64,000 nucleotides of DNA from V1-33 sp039795165 (lineage in GTDB: Bacteria > Verrucomicrobiota > Verrucomicrobiia > Verrucomicrobiales > V1-33). Positions 1-7,627 of the stretch are shown one piece after another. Each line of letters begins with the position of its first letter. The first letter of the stretch is position 1. Made by a program: the position numbers and the translations under genes. Location of the stretch: contig JBDKER010000004.1 of assembly GCA_039795165.1 (NCBI GenBank), positions 62,001-126,000 on the forward strand, in the 5' to 3' direction. The notes beneath the pieces are model-generated. The model had not been told where the DNA came from. It ran no database searches and saw nothing but the letters and a program-made list of their open reading frames with translations.

Positions 1-1985
1 GACACCGTCGCAAACGTCCCGTTCCCCGCATTCAGAAAGGCACAATTCGGTTCGCGGCCACTGAGTGAATTCCCGGCATCGATCAGTTCATCGACCCGCC
101 GGATGGACTGACGGTACGGGCTCCGGGAGTCCAGTTCCTTTTCCTCAAGGAGGAGGGGGGACGTGGAGACAACCTGCCTCCAGAAGACACTTCACAAATC
201 GTCCGGGATTGCCCCGGTCACAAAGCCGTTCGCCACGAGCAGATCCGGCCAGCTGTCGCTGTCGATGTCCGCAAAGAGCGAGGCCCAGCTCCACCGTCCG
301 ACCGTGATGCCTGCCGGAACACTCACATCGCGGAACCGGCCCGCCTGATTGGCCTGATTGAGAAAGAGAGTATTGCCGCGCGCCAGCCTCCGGAACCTCC
401 CCCTCACGTCTTCCGGCAGATCGGGCCGGAAGCGGTCCTGCGCCGTGATGCGGCTGCCCGCGGACGAAAACATCGCTCCCAGATGAATGTCCGGCCAGCC
501 ATCCCGGTTGAGATCGCCGGTCGCCGCACTCATGCCAAAGGCACCTTCGCTGAGGCCCGCCGCTTCCGTGGTGTCCCGGAACTGAGGCTTTCCATCCCGC
601 CGGCTCTGCAGGAAGAGGTTGTTCCGCCCGAAGTCGTTGGCCACATAAAGGTCCGCGAGGCCATCGTCATTGAAATCGTCCCAGACGGCCGCGTAACTGA
701 AGCGGCGGTTGCCGGCATCGAGACCGGTCTCGGCGGTCGCATCGGCAAACCGCTGCCACGATCCCGCAGGCCCCGCTCCGTCGTTCCGGATCAGGAAATT
801 CGGTCCCCCGTTGTTGGCGTCGAAATGCGGCATGGGAACGGCCAGTTCACCACCTTCCCCCGCACTGGGAAAATAGCGGGCGGCATACAGATCGATGTCG
901 CCGTCGCCATCGTAATCGGCCCCGGCGAGGCCGTACACGTTGAGCACGGGCGGCAACCGCAGCCGCGGGACCATGCGGTTCCCGGTATTCTCGAAAAACA
1001 CCAGCGGACCAGCGGTCGCCACGACCAGATCCGCATCGCCGTCATTGTCGAAATCCGCAAAGAGCGCGCACTGCGAGGAATCCAGCAGGTCCACTCCCCA
1101 GGAAGCTCCCGCATCCTCGACCGTCCCATCGTCACGATGCAGGAGAAGCCGGTTCGGCAGACCCCCGGGCTGGCAGACATAAACGTCTTCACGTCCATCA
1201 CCATTCACGTCGGCCACGGAAACCCCATGATGTCCGAACTTGAAGAAGGGCAGCGATGCCTGCAGCTGGAGACGATAGCCGCCGTTCCCTCCCGCCAGCT
1301 GCGCAGCCACTTCAGGCAACCCAGCGAGTACCTCCGCGGTCTGATCGCTGAACCACGGGCGCTCGGCCGCCGCCGTCACTTCCTCGAAGGAAAGACAACG
1401 CACGCCCTGCAGCACACCCGGCTGATCGGCCCGTTCCGTCCGCCAGCGTGCCTCCCAGTTCAGATTCACTTCGCGACGCCCGCCCGCCGGGACCGCACCG
1501 TCCAGATGAAGCAGATGAGTCGTGACCGTGCTGCCTCCCTTTTTCGCCGGTGGCTTCACCCCCACCGTCTTCACTTTGAAATGAATCGCACCATCCCCGC
1601 CGAGGAGAGCCCGCAGCTGCGCCAGCGCATCCTTCCATGGCACGTCCTTCCCGGGCTCCGCCACCGCGCCACCCCGCCGGATCCCCACGGAATCGGTCGA
1701 CAGCTTTTCCGCCTCCCCGGAAATCACCGCAAACCTTCCCCGCAGGGAATCCGCATCCTCTCCGGCATCCTCCAGCGGTTGCAGCAACCGCTTCAGCTGC
1801 GCCTGCGCCGCCTCCGCAAATGCCTCCGTCTCCCAACCTTCCTGCGCCGGATCCGGCATCACCGGCCGCGGCACCGGACAAACCGCTGCACTTTCCTCCT
1901 CCGCCGCCGCCGGCTCGCAGATCCCCACCCCAAGGACCGCCACGAGGCACCGCGTCCCGATCAGGAAAAGCCTTTTGCGTCCCAT
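1..1985 (-). CDS. CRTAC1/FG-GAP repeat secreted protein, candidate selenoprotein with in-frame TGA (3' end beyond window)
   Basis: Predicted exported beta-propeller protein of the CRTAC1 (VCBS/FG-GAP, often ASPIC/UnbV) family. I start it at ATG 1985, where MGRKRLFLIG begins a signal peptide ending near AAAEE; a longer start at 2072 adds a charged leader and is less likely. Repeats of the form D-x-D-x-D-G followed by NxLFLN...F.DVS fill the protein. After 597 codons the frame meets TGA (192-194), just past VANGFVTGAIPDDL. The same frame then stays open for 63 codons to the window edge and reads SVFWRQVVSTSPLL and, later, NCAFLNAGNGTFATV, another copy of the family repeat. The TGA is therefore probably decoded as selenocysteine, helped by a hairpin at 164-182. 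Alternatives are a genuine stop followed by decayed sequence, a nonsense mutation, or a sequencing error. Function is unknown; members are extracellular and probably bind calcium. Confidence 0.75.
164..182 (-). promoter_or_regulatory. bSECIS-like hairpin downstream of the in-frame TGA
   Basis: On the minus strand the RNA reads UGGAGGC-AGGUU-GUCUCCA. This forms a 7 bp stem (one G-U pair) with a five-base AGGUU loop. The stem starts 10 nt after the TGA and the loop GG lies 18-19 nt after it. As I recall, the E. coli fdhF SECIS has an AGGUCU loop about 17 nt after its UGA, so spacing and loop both resemble a functional bacterial SECIS. No folding energy was calculated. Confidence 0.6.
192..194 (-). 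other. In-frame TGA, candidate selenocysteine codon
   Basis: This TGA is codon 598 of the CRTAC1-type gene counted from ATG 1985. Repeat-containing coding sequence lies on both sides in the same frame, with no further stop to the left edge. A SECIS-like hairpin begins 10 nt after it. Sec insertion also needs SelA, SelB, SelC and SelD, none of which are in this window, so decoding as Sec is inference. Confidence 0.65.
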
Positions 1986-2088
1986 TCGCATCGATTTCCG
2001 AACGTACCGGATCAGCAGTTCTCTCAAAAGGAACGGCCGACCCCTCGCAGGATCGGCCGCCCCAGAAGACACACGTACCTAACAAAAA

Positions 2089-2769
2089 TCAGGCCCGGCG
2101 GCGGCGCAGCACGAAAGCTGCACCGAGCAGACCCAGCACGCCGGCGGCCGGTTCGGGGATCGCCGTCGCGTCGAGGCGGAAATTGTCGATGTGCAGTCGC
2201 GTCCCGGTAAGGCTCTGCACCGCGATGCGGAGGTTGCCCCCCGGAGCCACGGCACCAGTCGTCCACGAGAAGGTGGCGTCACCGAAGGTACCACCCGCCG
2301 GAGCGATCGTGCTGGTATCCAGATCGGAAAAGAAGCCCGAGGGCGTGTACAGGGTGTACGGACCACCGACGGCACCGGGAGCGGGCAGCGCATCCAGCGA
2401 GGAAGTCAGGGAAAACCGCCCCGTGCCAGCACCCCAGTTGGCCCGGTTCCCCACGCCTACCGTGAGCGTATAGGTAGTGTTGGCGGCCCAGGCTGTCCCG
2501 AGATCCTGATAGATCAGACCGAACTCGTTGCCGTCAAAACCAAGGTGCGCGAGACCATCCGACGCAAAGCCCCCGATCGTCTCCATGAAATTAGTGTTGT
2601 CGCCACCCTGAGGATCGGACCAGCCATTGGGGACCGCATCGGACCAGCCGCCGCCTCCCTGAATGAGCGCGAGGTCGTCTTCAAATCCAGGATTGACAAT
2701 GTTGACAGAAGCCGCGCCGGCGATTCCTGCGCTGGCCGCGAGGGCAATGAAGATCGGTGAAATGCGCAT
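2089..2769 (-). CDS. PEP-CTERM sorting domain protein
   Basis: Small exported protein of 226 residues with a Sec signal peptide (MRISPIFIALAASAGIAGA) and a C-terminal PEP-CTERM tripartite signal. The tail is IPEP, a hydrophobic stretch (GVLGLLGAAFVL) and a terminal RRRR cluster, which in known systems is cleaved by an exosortase during delivery to the cell surface or exopolysaccharide. The middle (NPGFEDD..., VGVGNRANW, HIDNFRLDAT) resembles a beta-sandwich carbohydrate-binding fold of the kind common in this class, but no catalytic motif is visible. No exosortase gene lies in the window. The start codon has no Shine-Dalgarno. An inverted repeat and a possible -35 lie upstream. Confidence 0.85.
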   Translation of the reverse strand: MRISPIFIALAASAGIAGAASVNIVNPGFEDDLALIQGGGGWSDAVPNGWSDPQGGDNTNFMETIGGFASDGLAHLGFDGNEFGLIYQDLGTAWAANTTYTLTVGVGNRANWGAGTGRFSLTSSLDALPAPGAVGGPYTLYTPSGFFSDLDTSTIAPAGGTFGDATFSWTTGAVAPGGNLRIAVQSLTGTRLHIDNFRLDATAIPEPAAGVLGLLGAAFVLRRRRA

Positions 2770-2835
2770 AAGGAGGATAGGGTTATGAGCTTAAAAACGC
2801 TGAGACCCTGTTAGAGTGACAAAATCGACACCGGA

Positions 2836-2889
2836 AGTCAACGCCTTTCCTTTAATGAATCGATTTTAATTCAGGGTAACTTCATTAAA
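2836..2889 (-). promoter_or_regulatory. Possible promoter and operator of the PEP-CTERM gene
   Basis: Two perfect 9 bp arms, TTTAATGAA (2851-2859) and TTCATTAAA (2881-2889), form an AT-rich inverted repeat with a 21 bp spacer in an otherwise GC-rich genome. On the minus strand the proximal arm is followed by TTGACT (2841-2836), a good -35 match, with only a weak -10 (CACTCT) 17 bp further on. The repeat may be an operator or a looping element. Regulator unknown. Confidence 0.35.
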
Positions 2890-2978
2890 CCGCACCCCTA
2901 TACTGGGCCAAGAGCACCGTTTCACCGACATACGGGCTGCGGGAGCGCAGAATCGCAACGTGGCAGCACCCGCCTTGC

Positions 2979-3875
2979 TCAGTTCTGCTTTGGCTTGGCC
3001 GCGTTGGTCTTCTGAACCTGTTCCTGCTGGATGGAGAGACGACGCTCGCGCAGATTGCGGTACTGTTCGACCTTGGGTTCGATCGACTTCCGGATGGCAT
3101 CGGCCTTCTGGAAGTAGCTGCGGCGCGCAGCGGCGGCGGCATCGCCACTGAGACCGCGGTTGATGGCGGCCCGGAAGCCTTCCTGCACGATCCGGTTCGA
3201 TTCCATCTTCATTTCCCGGATTTCCTGGGAAAGCCTCAGTTCCTGTTCGTAGATGGCATCGGTTTTCGCAAGGGCTGCATCGACGGTACCCGCCGGATTG
3301 GTCGGGGCAGCCGTGGATTCCTGAATCTGTCCGGCCAGTTCCTCGCGTCCGGTGTCGGGCACATAATCAAGGGAGTACTTCTCGCTCCAGCCGGCCGGCA
3401 GATCTTCCGAGAGCACCTTCTTGACGCCACCATCATGCTGGATGGTCACGAATCCCTGACCGAATTTGCTGATGCTGGCAGCCTTGAGAACTTCGCCAGA
3501 CGGCAGCGCCAGCTCTGGATAGGTCTGCTGCTTGGCGGTGAGGCGGACTTCGGTCATGGCGGCCTCGAAATCGGTCACGGAGGCGTCCCATTCTATCTTG
3601 AGGGCATCGAGTTCCTGCTTCAGGGCGGCGATTTCCTCCTGCAGTTTCGGTACGTCCTTGGTGACCGCTTCCTTCTGGGCTTCCCGCAGTGGCCCGAGCT
3701 TTTTCTCGAGAAAGTCAATCTCGGACTGGCGTTGGGCCATGGTGCCGGTGATGCTGGCGACTTCGGCCTTGGCGGATTCGAACTTCTCGGAGCGCTTGTT
3801 GCGGTCCCAGAAATAGGCAAGGCCACCGCCGAGGGCGAGAAAGAGAAGCAGGGAACGGATTCCGGAAGTGTCCAT
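2979..3875 (-). CDS. Membrane-anchored coiled-coil protein of unknown function
   Basis: 298 residues. An N-terminal hydrophobic segment (residues about 7-22, SLLLFLALGGGLAYFW) probably anchors it to the inner membrane. A heptad-rich stretch follows (about 30-110, with EKKLGPLREAQKEA and LQEEIAALKQELDALK) and predicts a coiled coil. A short globular part around GEVLKAASISKFGQGFVTIQHDGG resembles the small SH3-like or MotA-type segments seen in uncharacterised PVC proteins. A second helical region rich in R, Q and E closes the protein. The upstream lipoprotein gene ends only 9 bp before its start, so the two are probably co-transcribed and may act together in the envelope. I do not recognise a named family. 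Confidence 0.7.
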   Translation of the reverse strand: MDTSGIRSLLLFLALGGGLAYFWDRNKRSEKFESAKAEVASITGTMAQRQSEIDFLEKKLGPLREAQKEAVTKDVPKLQEEIAALKQELDALKIEWDASVTDFEAAMTEVRLTAKQQTYPELALPSGEVLKAASISKFGQGFVTIQHDGGVKKVLSEDLPAGWSEKYSLDYVPDTGREELAGQIQESTAAPTNPAGTVDAALAKTDAIYEQELRLSQEIREMKMESNRIVQEGFRAAINRGLSGDAAAAARRSYFQKADAIRKSIEPKVEQYRNLRERRLSIQQEQVQKTNAAKPKQN

Positions 3876-3884
3876 GATCGAGAA

Positions 3885-4253
3885 TCAGTTGGCGTTGCCC
3901 GACTCAAGGGTCTGCCGGTGGGCCTCCCGCCCGGCTTTGAGTTTGGCGACTCGCTCCTGCACTTCCTTGCGGAGCGCCAGCAGCGCATCGCGTTCCTCGA
4001 GGAGCGATTCTCCCGTGCGGAGTGCCTCGTCGGCCTTCTCTCCCTTGTACTGCTGCAGGGATGCCATCTCCTTCTGGAGTACATCGTGCTTCGCGTGCAG
4101 CGTCACCAATTCCTGCCGCGCCTTCTCCGCCTGCAGCTCGAGGTCCTTGACCTCGGCATCGTTGACGGCCGGTGCACAGGAAATGAGCGCGGAAGTGCCG
4201 ATGAGGACAGACGTCCAGCACACGCATCTGACGGAAAAGAAGGAAAGGAACAT
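3885..4253 (-). CDS. Small coiled-coil lipoprotein
   Basis: I place the start at ATG 4253 rather than 4301 because MFLSFFSVRCVCWTSVLIGT is a hydrophobic signal ending in a lipobox (SALISC, Cys about residue 26 as lipidation site). The mature part is almost entirely helical with heptad spacing (LELQAEKARQELVTLHAKHD, LLALRKEVQERVAKLKAGRE), predicting an extended coiled coil. It lies 9 bp upstream of the membrane-anchored coiled-coil gene and is likely its operon partner. Function unknown; a structural or complex-assembly role in the periplasm is possible. Confidence 0.7.
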   Translation of the reverse strand: MFLSFFSVRCVCWTSVLIGTSALISCAPAVNDAEVKDLELQAEKARQELVTLHAKHDVLQKEMASLQQYKGEKADEALRTGESLLEERDALLALRKEVQERVAKLKAGREAHRQTLESGNAN

Positions 4254-4323
4254 GACACAGGGGAACTTCCCTGACCTTGTGGACCGGCCAGCTTCCTGCA
4301 AGTCCGCAGATAAAGTTCTGCGT

Positions 4324-5658
4324 TCACGATTTCCTCACATTTCCACTCCCGTGGAGCCGCTCAAGCACCCGCCGCAGCATCCCGAGCGCCAGATCCACTT
4401 CCTGCGCCGAAACATTGAGCGGTGGAAGCCAGCGCACCACGGTCGGCCCGGCAGCCACCGTGAGCAGCCCTTCGTCCATGAGGGCCCGCACCACCGCAAG
4501 CGACGCCATGCCGTCGTCCGAATGCCACGCCCCGCAGGCTTCCAGCGCCTCCACATCGAGTTCAAATCCAATCAGCAGACCCAGTCCCCGCACTTCGCGG
4601 ACAAGGGGATGATGCCACGAACGCACTTCCCGCATGATGCGGGCACCCGTCCGGGCCGCCGCCGCACAGAGGTCCTCCGAGGCAACGGCCCCGAGAACCG
4701 CCAGAGCCACCGCGCAGCCCAGGGGATTGCCCCCGTAGGTCGTCCCATGACTCCCCGGCCCAAGCACATCGCAGAGCATTTCTTCCCGTCCGGGCGCCAC
4801 CGCCCGTTCGCTGATCCAGACGCCGCCAAACGGAAATCCACCCGCAATCCCCTTGGCCCAGCTCACAGCATCGGGCACCAGATCCGGAACCACCGGTTTC
4901 CAGCCGCACCAGTGACCGGCCCGGCCCAGTCCGCACTGTACTTCGTCCATGAGCAGCAGCGCATTGTGGCGGCGGCAGAGCGCTTCACAGGACCGCAGGA
5001 ATTCCTCGCTGGCCACATGCACCCCACCCTCGCCCTGCACGGGCTCCAGCAGCACCGCGACCGTGTCCTCACTGAACGCTGCCTCCAGCGCACGCACATC
5101 GTTGAACGGCAGATGCTGAAACCCTTCGAGGAGCGGTCCGAACCCAGTCTTCACCTTGTCCTGACCCGTCGCCGAAATGCCCCCGAACGTCCGGCCATGG
5201 AAGCTGCCATGGAACGTGATGATCCCCCTCCGCGGAGTCCCGTCGGCCTTCGGCACCAGATGCCCGAACTTCCGCGCCAGTTTCAGCAGCGCTTCGTTGG
5301 CCTCCGCCCCGCTGTTGCAGAAGAAACACTTCCCGGGGGCCTCCATCACCGATTCCACAAGGAACTGCCCCAGCTCGCCCTGACCCCGGATCTGATACCA
5401 GTTCGAACAATGAATCAGCGTCCGGCCCTGACGCTCAAGAGCCTCCGTCATCACCGGTGGACAATGCCCCAGCGAGCAGACCGCTACGCCTCCCCCGAAA
5501 TCAAGGTAGCGCTTCCCTTCCTCATCCCACAGCCAGCTGCCTTCCCCGCGCACCGGAGCCAGCGCCAGACGCCCGTAGTTCGGAACCGTGTACCGCTTCA
5601 CCAGATCCAGCGTCGACAGTCGGGCGGCACCCGCCCCAGCAGAAGTGTTTTCGTTCAT
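4324..5658 (-). CDS. argD: Acetylornithine aminotransferase (class III PLP aminotransferase)
   Basis: Transfers an amino group from glutamate to N-acetylglutamate 5-semialdehyde, giving N2-acetylornithine in arginine synthesis. It is 444 residues, slightly longer than usual, with the full class III signature: NSGAEANEALLKLAR (phosphate-binding region), FHGSFHGRTFG, LLLMDEVQCGLGR with the PLP-contacting Asp at about 238, and SWAKGIAGG with the Schiff-base Lys at about 269. It lies 20 bp downstream of argB on the same strand, which supports assignment to arginine synthesis rather than another omega-aminotransferase role. Confidence 0.9.
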   Translation of the reverse strand: MNENTSAGAGAARLSTLDLVKRYTVPNYGRLALAPVRGEGSWLWDEEGKRYLDFGGGVAVCSLGHCPPVMTEALERQGRTLIHCSNWYQIRGQGELGQFLVESVMEAPGKCFFCNSGAEANEALLKLARKFGHLVPKADGTPRRGIITFHGSFHGRTFGGISATGQDKVKTGFGPLLEGFQHLPFNDVRALEAAFSEDTVAVLLEPVQGEGGVHVASEEFLRSCEALCRRHNALLLMDEVQCGLGRAGHWCGWKPVVPDLVPDAVSWAKGIAGGFPFGGVWISERAVAPGREEMLCDVLGPGSHGTTYGGNPLGCAVALAVLGAVASEDLCAAAARTGARIMREVRSWHHPLVREVRGLGLLIGFELDVEALEACGAWHSDDGMASLAVVRALMDEGLLTVAAGPTVVRWLPPLNVSAQEVDLALGMLRRVLERLHGSGNVRKS

Positions 5659-5678
5659 GGTTGTTCAGATGGCCGCAG

Positions 5679-6578
5679 TCACGGCACAATCTCGGTGCCG
5701 ATCCCCTGGTTGGTGAAGATTTCAAGCAGCAGACTGTGCGGAATCCGTCCGTCAATCATGTGCACTTTCTGAACCCCGGCATCAAGCGCCGACAGCGCGG
5801 ACCGCACCTTCGGAATCATCCCCCCGCGGATCGTCCCGTCATTCACCAGCCGCTCCACACCCTCCCGGTCAAGGGACGGAATCAGGCTGGCCGGATCCCC
5901 GGGATCCCGCATCACCCCCAGCACATCGGAAATGTAGACGAACTTGGACGCCCGCAGCTTGCCAGCCAGGGCCGCCGCAGCGACATCGGCGTTCACATTC
6001 AAAACGTTATCCGTTCCTTCCTCGCTCGCCACCGGCGAAATCACCGGAACTTCCTCACGGTGCACCGCCGCCAGCACCTCCGCCACCCGGAAGCCATGCA
6101 CCGACCCCACAAACCCAAGGTCCACCGGCTCTCCATCCTCTCCCTTCACCGGCGCATTCCGGTGCCCCAGAAACACATCCCGACCCCGCAACCCCACAGC
6201 CCGCCCGCCGGACTGATTGATGAATCCCACCAGCTCCCGGTTCACCACGTCCTGCAGCGTCCTCTCCACCACGGAAATCGCACGCGCATCAGTCACCCGC
6301 AGCCCACCCACGAAACGCGCCTCCAGCCCCTCCTCGGCCATCGCCCGCGAAATCGCCTTCCCCCCGCCATGCACCACCACCGGATTGATCCCGGCAAGCT
6401 CCATGAACACCACATCCCGCAGCAAACCCTGCACCAGTTCCGGATCATCCATCGCACTCCCCCCGAACTTGATCAGAAAAGTCTGACCCCGGAAGCGTTG
6501 CAGCCAAGGCATGGCCTCAATCAGCACTCCAGCCTTCATGATCTGCTCCGCATAGCGCTCTCTCGTGGTCTCATTCAT
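5679..6578 (-). CDS. argB: Acetylglutamate kinase
   Basis: Phosphorylates N-acetyl-L-glutamate, the second step of arginine synthesis. I start at ATG 6578 (MNETTRERYAEQIMKAGVLI), giving 299 residues, the normal family length; a start at 6665 would add an unlikely 29-residue leader. Visible amino-acid-kinase motifs are FLIKFGGSAM near the N terminus, VVVHGGGKAISRAM (substrate-binding glycine loop), GLRVTDARAISVVERTL, and NVLNVNADVAAAALAG near the nucleotide site. It is the first gene of an argB-argD pair, and its promoter should lie in the divergent region to its right. Confidence 0.92.
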   Translation of the reverse strand: MNETTRERYAEQIMKAGVLIEAMPWLQRFRGQTFLIKFGGSAMDDPELVQGLLRDVVFMELAGINPVVVHGGGKAISRAMAEEGLEARFVGGLRVTDARAISVVERTLQDVVNRELVGFINQSGGRAVGLRGRDVFLGHRNAPVKGEDGEPVDLGFVGSVHGFRVAEVLAAVHREEVPVISPVASEEGTDNVLNVNADVAAAALAGKLRASKFVYISDVLGVMRDPGDPASLIPSLDREGVERLVNDGTIRGGMIPKVRSALSALDAGVQKVHMIDGRIPHSLLLEIFTNQGIGTEIVP

Positions 6579-6838
6579 GGTATCAAAAATCAGGGAAAGC
6601 CGCGCATATAGCATACCCATTGCGCTTTGCTCCCGGATTTTCACGGAACTGACCCCCGACCGCACCGCCAGATTTTCCAGAAATCCCCGGGTTTTCAGAA
6701 TGGTTCGCGATTTTCCCGTTGCATCCTCTGCCGCCTGCCCGCAGAGCCACTAAAATCCTCTTCCAGGGTTGGTGCCCCATCCGTCCCCTCCGGATCGCCG
6801 ACGTCACCCGCAGATCCGCGATTTTTTCCCGTCTTTCT

Positions 6839-6860
6839 GCTTGTGAAATTTTTCACAAGC
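6839..6860. promoter_or_regulatory. CRP/FNR-type palindrome, probable operator of the ACIII cluster
   Basis: A perfect inverted repeat of two 10 bp arms (GCTTGTGAAA and TTTCACAAGC) around a TT centre. It contains TGTGA-N6-TCACA, identical to the E. coli CRP half-site arrangement. It lies 33-54 bp upstream of the actA ATG and covers the -35 and spacer of the predicted promoter. A regulator bound there would more likely repress or block than activate. The regulator is not in the window. Confidence 0.65.
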
Positions 6861-6869
6861 TCCTACGAT
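6841..6869 (+). promoter_or_regulatory. Predicted sigma70-type promoter of actA
   Basis: A TTGTGA -35 (6841-6846) and TACGAT -10 (6864-6869) are separated by 17 bp. Transcription would begin near 6876, leaving a leader of roughly 17 nt before ATG 6893. The palindrome at 6839-6860 overlaps the -35 and most of the spacer. Confidence 0.5.
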
Positions 6870-6892
6870 CCGCCCCGCTTCTCTCTGCACTC

Positions 6893-7549
6893 ATGGCCAA
6901 TCTCTTTCCACGCTGGACGAATACGCTGCCGCTGAAGCTGCTGATTGCCCTCGGTTTTGTCGGGGCCTCGGTGGCGGCCGGGGTGACCTACTACTTCACC
7001 CAGGAGTACACCCGCAAAGGCTACATGCCATCGCAGCCGATTCCGTTTTCCCACGAAATCCACGCCGGGCAACTCGGGCTCGACTGCCGCTACTGCCACA
7101 GCTTCGTGGAAAAGTCCGGACACGCCAACGTCCCCGGTTCGAACACCTGCTGGAACTGCCACCAGCACGTCAAGACGAACAGCCCCCACATCGCCAAGAT
7201 CAAGGAAAGCGTCGAAACCGGGAAACCCATGCAGTGGGTCAAAATCCACAAGGTGCCTGATTACGCCTACTTCAACCACAGCGTCCACGTGAACAGCGGC
7301 GTTTCCTGCGTGAGCTGCCATGGCAAGGTCAATGAAATGCCTGTAGTCTTCCATGACCAGAGCCAAAGCATGGGATGGTGCCTCGACTGCCACCGCGCTC
7401 CCGAGAATCATCTCCGCCCACTCGACAAGATCACAAACCTGAACTGGACTGCCAAGGACGCTGGACAAAACCAGAAGGAAATGGGCGAGAAACTGAAGGC
7501 AGCGTGGAAGATTAATCCCCCGGAAAACTGCGCCGGATGCCACCGCTGA
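6893..7549 (+). CDS. actA: Alternative complex III pentahaem cytochrome c subunit ActA
   Basis: Membrane-anchored periplasmic cytochrome of the ACIII quinol:electron acceptor oxidoreductase. From ATG 6893 it has 218 residues. An N-terminal hydrophobic anchor spans about residues 13-35, followed by exactly five CxxCH motifs at C65, C86, C139, C163 and C213, the number expected for ActA. Extra histidines (HEIHAG, FNHSVHV) are candidate distal axial ligands. Upstream in-frame codons to 6719 read as non-hydrophobic sequence and would run through the promoter palindrome, so I reject that longer start. It is the first gene of the long respiratory cluster, with a pyrimidine-rich leader and no Shine-Dalgarno. 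Confidence 0.93.
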   Translation: MANLFPRWTNTLPLKLLIALGFVGASVAAGVTYYFTQEYTRKGYMPSQPIPFSHEIHAGQLGLDCRYCHSFVEKSGHANVPGSNTCWNCHQHVKTNSPHIAKIKESVETGKPMQWVKIHKVPDYAYFNHSVHVNSGVSCVSCHGKVNEMPVVFHDQSQSMGWCLDCHRAPENHLRPLDKITNLNWTAKDAGQNQKEMGEKLKAAWKINPPENCAGCHR

Positions 7550-7627
7550 AATCAATTCAAATTACTGCAAACCGCTGATCCCCAGCTGATTGTCTAAACC
7601 AAAGACCGCAGAACTTTCCGGAACGCG

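Larger units (their letters stand above)
6579..6892. other. Divergent intergenic region between argB and actA
   Basis: This 314 bp region separates the minus-strand arg genes from the plus-strand respiratory cluster. I see no coding sequence in it. It contains the actA promoter candidate and a perfect palindrome near its right end. On the argB side a TATGCTATAT-like sequence near 6605-6617 could serve as a -10, but no clear -35 accompanies it. Confidence 0.7.
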
